From the NCBI GenBank assembly GCA_036584525.1, contig JAZHDG010000065.1, positions 1 through 17,422 of the forward strand: a stretch of 17,422 nucleotides of DNA, read 5' to 3'. A model generated the notes under the pieces. That model was not told where the DNA came from and did not search any database. It saw only the letters and a program-made list of their open reading frames with translations. The stretch is from UBA6181 sp016934015 (lineage in GTDB: Bacteria > Bacillota_I > Bacilli_A > Acholeplasmatales > Acholeplasmataceae). The translations under genes were made by a program, and so were the position numbers. The number at the start of each line of letters is the position of its first letter. Within the stretch, counting starts at the first letter, position 1. Shown here in pieces: positions 1-5,888 of the stretch.

Positions 1-434
1 ACGCAGATACAGATCTACTAGATGAAACTAAGAAAGATGCCTTGAAAGAACAAGAAAAAGAGCATAAAGATATTTTAAAAGCTTTGAAAAAAGTCTTAAA
101 AGATAAGGTAAAAGACGTTAAATTATCTTATCGACTCAAAGAATCTCCAGTATGTCTTGTATCGGGCGAAGGTTTAAGTCTAGAAATGGAAAAAGTTTTA
201 AAATCAATGCCAAATGCTCAAGAAATTAAAGCAGAACGTATTTTAGAGATCAATCCAGATCATGAGATATTTAAATCAATCGAAGCGCTCTATCTTAAAG
301 ATAAAGACTCTATTCAAGATTACGCAACGATTTTATATCATCAAGCTTTACTTTTAGAAGGACTTCCAATTGAAGATGCTAGTGAGTTTTCATCAGCATT
401 GACAAAACTTATGATTACAACATCTAAAAAATAA
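1..434 (+). CDS. htpG: Chaperone HtpG (Hsp90 family), 3' end only
   Basis: The open frame runs in from before the window (first complete codon at base 3) and stops at TAA 432-434, leaving about 143 residues. These match the C-terminal dimerisation region of bacterial Hsp90. The recognisable blocks are a YRLKESPVCLV segment, the GLSLEMEKVLKSMP segment, the ILEINPDH block, and a final helix with ALLLEGLPIED. HtpG is a cytosolic ATP-dependent chaperone dimer; its ATPase and middle domains lie upstream of this window. A TTG at 42 could be mistaken for a start, but the codons before it (encoding ADTDLLDETKK) continue the same protein, so the gene is simply cut by the window edge. A clear intrinsic terminator follows at 442-472. 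Family identity is confident; the rest of the gene cannot be judged. Confidence 0.9.
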   Translation, partial: ADTDLLDETKKDALKEQEKEHKDILKALKKVLKDKVKDVKLSYRLKESPVCLVSGEGLSLEMEKVLKSMPNAQEIKAERILEINPDHEIFKSIEALYLKDKDSIQDYATILYHQALLLEGLPIEDASEFSSALTKLMITTSKK

Positions 435-441
435 ACCCAAC

Positions 442-472
442 AGCGTAATAAGATTTTCTTGTTACGCTTTTT
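442..472 (+). terminator. Intrinsic terminator of htpG
   Basis: A 12-bp stem pairs AGCGTAATAAGA (442-453) with TCTTGTTACGCT (457-468), with one G-T wobble, across a three-base loop. A run of five T follows (468-472). It begins eight bases after the htpG stop codon. Its 3' arm also supplies the likely -35 element of the next gene's promoter. Confidence 0.85.
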
Positions 473-486
473 GTTTGTGCTATAAT
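459..486 (+). promoter_or_regulatory. Extended -10 promoter for the Cache-GGDEF gene
   Basis: TATAAT at 481-486 is preceded by TGTGC, giving a full extended -10 element. A weak -35 (TTGTTA, 459-464) lies 16 bp upstream, inside the terminator stem of htpG. Transcription would start near base 493, leaving a leader of under 20 nt before the ATG at 510. No strong Shine-Dalgarno sequence is visible in that leader. Confidence 0.65.
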
Positions 487-509
487 GAACGTAGAAATGA
501 AGTGAAAAA

Positions 510-2009
510 ATGTTTAAGGGTTATTATCGATTAGCAAATATTATCACTTTGATTATAGCGATGCTTATTGCGAGCACGCTCTTTATTTTCACGATTAATC
601 AAGTTAGTAAAATTTATGCTGAAAACACCCACCAAAGCATCTACGATTTGAAAAAGAGTTATTTATATGACAATGTCAATAATTTTATTCTAAATATTGA
701 TACAAGATTAGAAATTGCAGAAAACAATCAAGAAGTTGAAATCAATCAAGTCATTAGTTTCTTTAATTTGCTAGACACATCTAATGAAGCACTTTACGAA
801 CAGATATTTGAATCTTACTATGAAGATTTATCTGTAAAAAACTTCTACGATGTAATTTTATGGAAAAATGATAATATCATCTACCAAACAGATGAAACAG
901 TGACAACTATCAATGAAGATCTTTATAGTGTGATTCAATATGGAGAAAATAGTGTTTATACATTCGTTATGGCAGTTGATCACGACAAAATAGAATCTAT
1001 TATTAAAGACCAATTATATGAACAAATTCACGCATCCGTCTATCAATATGAAGCATATATTTGGGTCAATGAAGTCATCAATTATGATGGTGGAGATAAT
1101 TATGCAATACGGCGAGTCCATCCAAACGCTGAAGAAGGGGTTTATTTATCAACATCAATGACAGATATTAAGGGTAACTTTCCTTATTTAGAAGAACTTG
1201 AAGGTGTAAAAGAAGATGGTGATATCTTTTTCACTTATTATTTTAAAAAATTATCAACCGATGAAATATCTGAAAAACTGACGTATGCTAAACTATATGA
1301 ACGTTTTGATTGGATTATTGCAATGGGAATCTATATTGATGAAACGGATGCTTATATTGCGAGTGTAAATCAGTTAAGTAAAGATTTAGCGCTATATTTT
1401 GTCTTACTATTTATTATTATTTTAGCTTTAATCACGATATCGACTAATTTAACAAGTCAATACTTTAGAAATAGAATGTTTGAAGAAGAAAAACGAATTT
1501 TACAAAATCGCATAAATTTTGATAAGTTGACCGGAGTACTCAGTCGAAGTGCTGCCGAAGACATTCTAAACATTCGTTTCGAACAATTTAAAAAAGATGG
1601 ACATACACCCATCTTGATGCTATTTGATATTGATAATTTTAAAGAAATTAATGACAGTTATGGCCACGAATGTGGTGATAGATACTTAAGATCAATTGCT
1701 CAAAACGTGAAAGCTTGGGTGCGTGAGCGGGATTTGGTATTCAGATACGGTGGAGATGAATTTATCATCTTATACGACGGACTAAAATTGGAAAATGCTG
1801 AGTCAGTTGCAAATAACTTAATTCGTAACGTCCATTTGGTTGAAGAGTTTTGTAATAATGAATCATCTCAAGTCTCTATTTCAGTTGGCATTTCAATGTT
1901 TAGAGAAAATGATCAAGATTTTAAAGAGGCACTTAATCGAGCTGATAAAGCATTATATGAAGCGAAGAAAAATGGGAAAAATCAATTGAAATTATTTTCC
2001 GAAGAATGA
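510..2009 (+). CDS. Membrane diguanylate cyclase with extracellular Cache-like sensor
   Basis: A 499-residue sensor enzyme predicted to make cyclic di-GMP from two GTP. A first membrane helix lies at about residues 9-30 and a second at about 293-312. The ~260 residues between them would face outside. The stretch YIWVNEV...RRVHPNA and the later FDWIIAMGIYIDE resemble Cache-type ligand domains. The C-terminal half (about 335-499) is a GGDEF domain: the metal/substrate segment FDIDNFKEINDSYGH (372-386) and the signature GGDEF at 414-418 are intact. An inhibitory I-site RxxD (R405-D408) sits exactly five residues before GGDEF, so product inhibition is expected. The gene is monocistronic, with its own promoter and terminator, and ends with TGA. 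Its last 18 bases overlap the convergent helicase gene. The ligand is unknown. Confidence 0.88.
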   Translation: MFKGYYRLANIITLIIAMLIASTLFIFTINQVSKIYAENTHQSIYDLKKSYLYDNVNNFILNIDTRLEIAENNQEVEINQVISFFNLLDTSNEALYEQIFESYYEDLSVKNFYDVILWKNDNIIYQTDETVTTINEDLYSVIQYGENSVYTFVMAVDHDKIESIIKDQLYEQIHASVYQYEAYIWVNEVINYDGGDNYAIRRVHPNAEEGVYLSTSMTDIKGNFPYLEELEGVKEDGDIFFTYYFKKLSTDEISEKLTYAKLYERFDWIIAMGIYIDETDAYIASVNQLSKDLALYFVLLFIIILALITISTNLTSQYFRNRMFEEEKRILQNRINFDKLTGVLSRSAAEDILNIRFEQFKKDGHTPILMLFDIDNFKEINDSYGHECGDRYLRSIAQNVKAWVRERDLVFRYGGDEFIILYDGLKLENAESVANNLIRNVHLVEEFCNNESSQVSISVGISMFRENDQDFKEALNRADKALYEAKKNGKNQLKLFSEE

Positions 2010-4328
2010 GAAGAAAGTCTTAAGGATTCCCTTAAGGCTTTTTTTATGAGTTAATCTTTCATAAGTTTTCCATTCTATTGGAAATAAATTTTTATAATAA
2101 GATTGATTAAAACGATCATCAATAAGTAGTGCAAATCCATAATCATCATGACTTCTAATCACTCTTCCTACAGCTTGAATAACTTTATTCATGCCTGGAT
2201 ATTGATAGGCATATTGAAAGCCTTGATTAAAAGTCTCTTGATAATAATTTTTAAGTTGTTCGTTTTCTTCATTTATCATGGGTAATCCAACACCGATGAT
2301 GATTACACCATGAAGCATATTTCCTAAATAGTCAATACCTTCTGAAAACATTCCTCCCATGACAAACATCGCGAGAAGTGTACGATTATGTGATGTTGAA
2401 AATCGCTCCATGATTTGATCACGCAAGAAAAACGACATGTCCCTTGTTTGAATGATTAAGTCTGCATCGATGTCAATCATTCTATCTTTCACCATATCTA
2501 AATATTGATAGGAAGGAAAAAATACAATATAATTTCCCTTTTTAGCTTCAATGACATCATAAATTCTTTGAACAATTTGGTCAATCGAATCCATTCGGTC
2601 CTGATATCTTGTTGATATGGTGGGATCAATCAATAATTTTAAATGATTTGGATTAAAAGGAGATTTAATCACCATTGTTTCACCAACACCTTGTGTGATG
2701 AGTGTTTTATAATAGTTTAATGGTTGGAGAGTTGCACTGAAAAATACTGCGCCATAACACGATTGATCGATGGTTTCTTTAATGAACTTACTCGCATCAA
2801 GACAACGCAAAGAGATTTTAATATCATCATCTTCTACCTCAATATTAAACTTATAGTTTGGTCCAAATCGTTCAGACATTTTAAGCATAGCAAGTATTAA
2901 AAAATAGCCATCAAAAACTTCAGATTTTCTAGAATAACTTGGATTATCTTTTAGTGGTCGATCGATTTTTTTTAAAAGTGTCGAAAGATTATTTAAGAGT
3001 TCTTCGTTTGGCACATCAAATGTGATAAAAGGTAATTCTGATAATTTAAATTGATATAGATCAAATGACTGAATTGCGCGATTCACAGCGTTTCGAATGG
3101 TAGGTTTTAGTTTTGAACCAGCTTTTCGTAAAGCGATTAAATCAGATTTTTTTAAAGATGCTGAAAACATATCTCTTGATCTTGAAATCATATTATGTGC
3201 TTCATCAATTAAAAGCATTGGATGATAATCATTTGTTTCAAAGTATCGTATTAAGTGAGCTCTAGGATCAAAAACATAATTATAGTCACAAATAATGACA
3301 TCTGCAAAATAGGACACATAGAGTGAGTATTCAAAAGGACATACCATATGTTTTTTTGCATACTGTTCAATGATTGAGCGAGTCATGAGTGTTTCGTGCT
3401 CAAAGATATCTTCTGAAGCATCTTTTAAACGATCAAAAAAGCCTTTTGCGTAAGGACAAATATTTGGATCACACTCTCTTTTTTCTAAAAAACAAATCGA
3501 ATCTTTTGACGTAAGTTCTAAAGTCTTCGTTTTTAAAGTTCCCTCATGAAGCATATCAAGGCTCTCTAAAGCTATTTTTTTACCTTCAGTTTTTGCTGTT
3601 AAATAAAATATTTTTTGCTCAGGTAACTCAATGGCTTTTAAACTTGAAAATAAAGCAGCCATCGTTTTACCAATTCCCGTTGGCGCAATCGTATATAAAA
3701 TATCTTTGTCTTTCATGGTTCGATAAACTGCAGCCATCATTTCTTTTTGTCCTCTTCGATAGCTATCGAAAGGAAAAACCATGTCAGATAGAGATTGCAT
3801 TTTTATTTCGTGATGATGATAAAGTTTAATTAACCATTTTAAGTAAATTTCGATGGATTCATTAAAAAAAGCTTCAAGGGCATCTACTGTATAGATTTCA
3901 TCAAAATGTCGCATTTGATAATCACTTAATTGAACATAAGTGAGTCTACCCCAAATCATGTCTAAATTTTCATTTTTAGCCATCATATATAGATAAAATT
4001 TAAGCTGAGCTATGTGCTCTTGTTGAGGTGTAAACTCATCATTAAAAATACTTTTTCGTGTGGATTTAATTTCATGAATGACAGATTCATTATCTCTATT
4101 TAATATGCCATCGATCCGCCCTGAAATGATAATTTCATGTTGTTGATAAGGCATGGAAAAAAGAACAGGAACTTCCGCCTGATCACTTTTCAAATATTGA
4201 TGTTGCACATATTGATGTGCTCTTGTTCCTTCTAAAAGTGAAACATTTTGAAAGTTGTCCGCTGATAAATCTCCGCTTTGATAGAGATATTCAGCCATTT
4301 CGCGAACTGCAATTCGAATACTTGACAT
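1992..4328 (-). CDS. PD-(D/E)XK nuclease fused to XPD/DinG-type Fe-S DNA helicase
   Basis: A 778-residue two-part DNA repair enzyme. Residues ~1-170 look like a RecB/Cas4-type nuclease: G34xxxH38, the acidic D73 in GRIDGI, E86-I-K88, and Q108xxxY112. Residues ~183-778 are a superfamily 2 helicase. They carry a Q-motif-like FPFDSYRRGQ (185-194), Walker A APTGIGKT (215-222), Walker B DEAH (375-378) and motif VI QAVGRVIRS (718-726). Four cysteines at 279, 286, 291 and 330 lie between Walker A and DEAH, where XPD/DinG relatives bind a 4Fe-4S cluster. The family unwinds DNA 5' to 3'; the nuclease could trim flaps or overhangs. The start ATG (4326-4328) has an AAGAGG ribosome site at 4335-4340. The gene is convergent with the GGDEF gene and its last 18 bases overlap it. 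No clear terminator of its own is visible. The exact cellular role is unassigned. Confidence 0.85.
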   Translation of the reverse strand: MSSIRIAVREMAEYLYQSGDLSADNFQNVSLLEGTRAHQYVQHQYLKSDQAEVPVLFSMPYQQHEIIISGRIDGILNRDNESVIHEIKSTRKSIFNDEFTPQQEHIAQLKFYLYMMAKNENLDMIWGRLTYVQLSDYQMRHFDEIYTVDALEAFFNESIEIYLKWLIKLYHHHEIKMQSLSDMVFPFDSYRRGQKEMMAAVYRTMKDKDILYTIAPTGIGKTMAALFSSLKAIELPEQKIFYLTAKTEGKKIALESLDMLHEGTLKTKTLELTSKDSICFLEKRECDPNICPYAKGFFDRLKDASEDIFEHETLMTRSIIEQYAKKHMVCPFEYSLYVSYFADVIICDYNYVFDPRAHLIRYFETNDYHPMLLIDEAHNMISRSRDMFSASLKKSDLIALRKAGSKLKPTIRNAVNRAIQSFDLYQFKLSELPFITFDVPNEELLNNLSTLLKKIDRPLKDNPSYSRKSEVFDGYFLILAMLKMSERFGPNYKFNIEVEDDDIKISLRCLDASKFIKETIDQSCYGAVFFSATLQPLNYYKTLITQGVGETMVIKSPFNPNHLKLLIDPTISTRYQDRMDSIDQIVQRIYDVIEAKKGNYIVFFPSYQYLDMVKDRMIDIDADLIIQTRDMSFFLRDQIMERFSTSHNRTLLAMFVMGGMFSEGIDYLGNMLHGVIIIGVGLPMINEENEQLKNYYQETFNQGFQYAYQYPGMNKVIQAVGRVIRSHDDYGFALLIDDRFNQSYYKNLFPIEWKTYERLTHKKSLKGILKTFFSFFGK
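2015..2045 (+). terminator. Intrinsic terminator of the Cache-GGDEF gene, inside antisense coding DNA
   Basis: AAGTCTTAAGG (2015-2025) pairs with CCTTAAGGCTT (2030-2040), with one G-T wobble, around a four-base loop. Seven T follow (2039-2045). It begins six bases after the TGA of the diguanylate cyclase. The whole hairpin lies within the last codons of the convergent helicase gene, so the same bases encode part of the helicase's lysine-rich C-terminus. Confidence 0.8.
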
Positions 4329-4349
4329 AATTTACCTCTTCTTGAATCT

Positions 4350-4355
4350 ATTATA
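4350..4355 (-). promoter_or_regulatory. Probable -10 element for the nuclease-helicase gene
   Basis: Read on the minus strand, a perfect TATAAT lies 22 bases upstream of the start codon. No convincing -35 hexamer is found at 16-18 bp. The spacing leaves room for the AAGAGG ribosome site at 4335-4340. Confidence 0.45.
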
Positions 4356-4405
4356 CTCATAAATATTGTATAAAAATGTTTAATTTTAATGTGTATTGTA
4401 AGTTT

Positions 4406-4434
4406 TTGAATAAAAGTGTTAAAATAGATATGAT
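4406..4434 (+). promoter_or_regulatory. Promoter for the GAF-GGDEF / PAS-HD-GYP operon
   Basis: TTGAAT (4406-4411) and TATGAT (4429-4434) are separated by exactly 17 bp, close to the sigma-70/A consensus. They lie in the 138-bp divergent spacer between the helicase gene and the two signalling genes. A perfect inverted repeat covers the -10 (see 4428-4444). Confidence 0.6.
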
Positions 4435-4444
4435 TTTATCATAT
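4428..4444. promoter_or_regulatory. Candidate operator: 7-bp palindrome over the -10
   Basis: ATATGAT (4428-4434) and ATCATAT (4438-4444) are perfect inverted repeats with a three-base spacer. They overlap the -10 hexamer of the signalling operon promoter. In AT-rich DNA such dyads can arise by chance; the placement on the promoter is what makes it notable. Confidence 0.3.
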
Positions 4445-4466
4445 ATGTAAAAAAATAGGCGAGTTC

Positions 4467-5888
4467 ATGAATCATTATTGGCGAAAAAAAGTTTCAGTTC
4501 AAAACATCCGTATCCTAACAAGGTGGATGACCATTGTTTTTATTGGTCTCTTTTTTTTGTCGAATTTAATATCATTTAATGAAAAAGATTTTGATTTAAA
4601 CACAATAGACCTTATTTTAATGACATTGATGATTATTTATATCTTCGGTATGGTTTTATCATATCGGTATGAATTTTTAGCTGGATTTATTTTAACGTTA
4701 TGTAGTCTTCTATATGTCATCATTCACGATTTGTTTTTGAGTTCTTGGTTCTTTGATATTAGAGGATATTATTTAATAATTCCCGGGATTCTTTTTATTG
4801 TCATCGGGTATGTTCAAAATGACATTAATTTAAATTCCATCGAATTTGAAAGACTTAAAAACGAGTTAGCCGACATTCAACAATCGAATACATTAGCAAA
4901 TTCAATGCTTGGCATTGTGCCAGATATGATTAGGAACGACGATTTAGATTTCATTTTACAAAAAGTATTAGAAAAAACAATTCAAAGTATTCCTAAAGCT
5001 CAAGCTGGAAGTATTATTTTAAAAATTGATAATCACATGGAATTTAGAGCAGCAGTAGGATATGATTTAAATTTGCTTCAAAAACTCGAATTAAAATTTG
5101 AAGATATTTTACAGTATAAACTAGGTTTAATTCATGACCCTGTCATCATTAACGATGTTGAAACGTATAATGTTAAAGATGTTTATCAACATGCAACGGT
5201 TGAGTTTTCAGAAGAAAATCAAATTGTATCAAAAGCCATGATGACTCATGTGATTATGTATAAGCGTGAAATTTTTGGCTTCATCAACATCGACAATCTC
5301 GAGGATCCAAAAGCATTTTCAACCAAGGATATCAATGTGATTAAACGAGTCACAAAACATATTGAATCTATTATTGAAAATCAAGTGTTAATTGAAAATG
5401 TTTATAAAATGTCACGTTATGATGCTTTAACAGGTGCGTATACAAGAAGATATTATCAAGAACAAGTGATTGGCTTATATAAAGAGTCTATTAAGAAATC
5501 GAAAAGTTTTTCAATCATAACGTTTGATCTAGATGATCTTAAACAAAAAAATGATATTCACGGTCATGAAGCAGGCGATCTCTATTTATTGAGCTTTGCT
5601 AATTTAATCAGAGATGTTATGCCAAAACAATCTTTTCTGTCACGAGTTGGTGGAGATGAATTTGTTTTAGTTATTCCAAATTCAAATCATGAATTAGCAT
5701 ATGATATTGTGAAGTCTATTGAAACTAAATGCGCTGAAACACCATTTACGTATGATCACGAGTCTTTATATTTTAAATATTCTTATGGGATTTCAAGTTT
5801 TCCTAATGATACTGAAGATTTAGAATTGCTTAAAAGATTATCTGATCAACGAATGTATGAAAATAAAAGAAAGAAAGAAACCCAATGA
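4467..5888 (+). CDS. Membrane-anchored GAF-GGDEF diguanylate cyclase
   Basis: A 473-residue protein with a hydrophobic N-terminus (about residues 20-115) forming roughly four membrane helices with short connections. A short linker (about 123-140) and a GAF-like domain (about 155-300) follow, then a GGDEF domain (about 312-473). The substrate segment FDLDDLKQKNDIHGH (353-367) and GGDEF at 395-399 are intact, so cyclase activity is expected. The inhibitory RxxD is missing: the four residues at that position read PKQS, so classical product inhibition is unlikely. GAF domains bind small ligands or nucleotides; the ligand here is unknown. The chosen ATG has AGGCGAG three bases upstream, a close and weak ribosome site. 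Its TGA stop overlaps the ATG of the next gene (ATGA), so the two are translationally coupled. Confidence 0.85.
   Translation: MNHYWRKKVSVQNIRILTRWMTIVFIGLFFLSNLISFNEKDFDLNTIDLILMTLMIIYIFGMVLSYRYEFLAGFILTLCSLLYVIIHDLFLSSWFFDIRGYYLIIPGILFIVIGYVQNDINLNSIEFERLKNELADIQQSNTLANSMLGIVPDMIRNDDLDFILQKVLEKTIQSIPKAQAGSIILKIDNHMEFRAAVGYDLNLLQKLELKFEDILQYKLGLIHDPVIINDVETYNVKDVYQHATVEFSEENQIVSKAMMTHVIMYKREIFGFINIDNLEDPKAFSTKDINVIKRVTKHIESIIENQVLIENVYKMSRYDALTGAYTRRYYQEQVIGLYKESIKKSKSFSIITFDLDDLKQKNDIHGHEAGDLYLLSFANLIRDVMPKQSFLSRVGGDEFVLVIPNSNHELAYDIVKSIETKCAETPFTYDHESLYFKYSYGISSFPNDTEDLELLKRLSDQRMYENKRKKETQ

Noticed and set aside
42..434. A small complete gene starting at TTG 42
   Set aside because: The same frame is open to the window edge and the residues before TTG fit HtpG, so it is a truncated htpG and not a short gene.
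4360..4466. A small RNA or extra small gene in the divergent spacer before the GAF-GGDEF gene
   Set aside because: The spacer is fully used by two promoters and ribosome sites; no open frame with a ribosome site and no terminator hairpin is seen.
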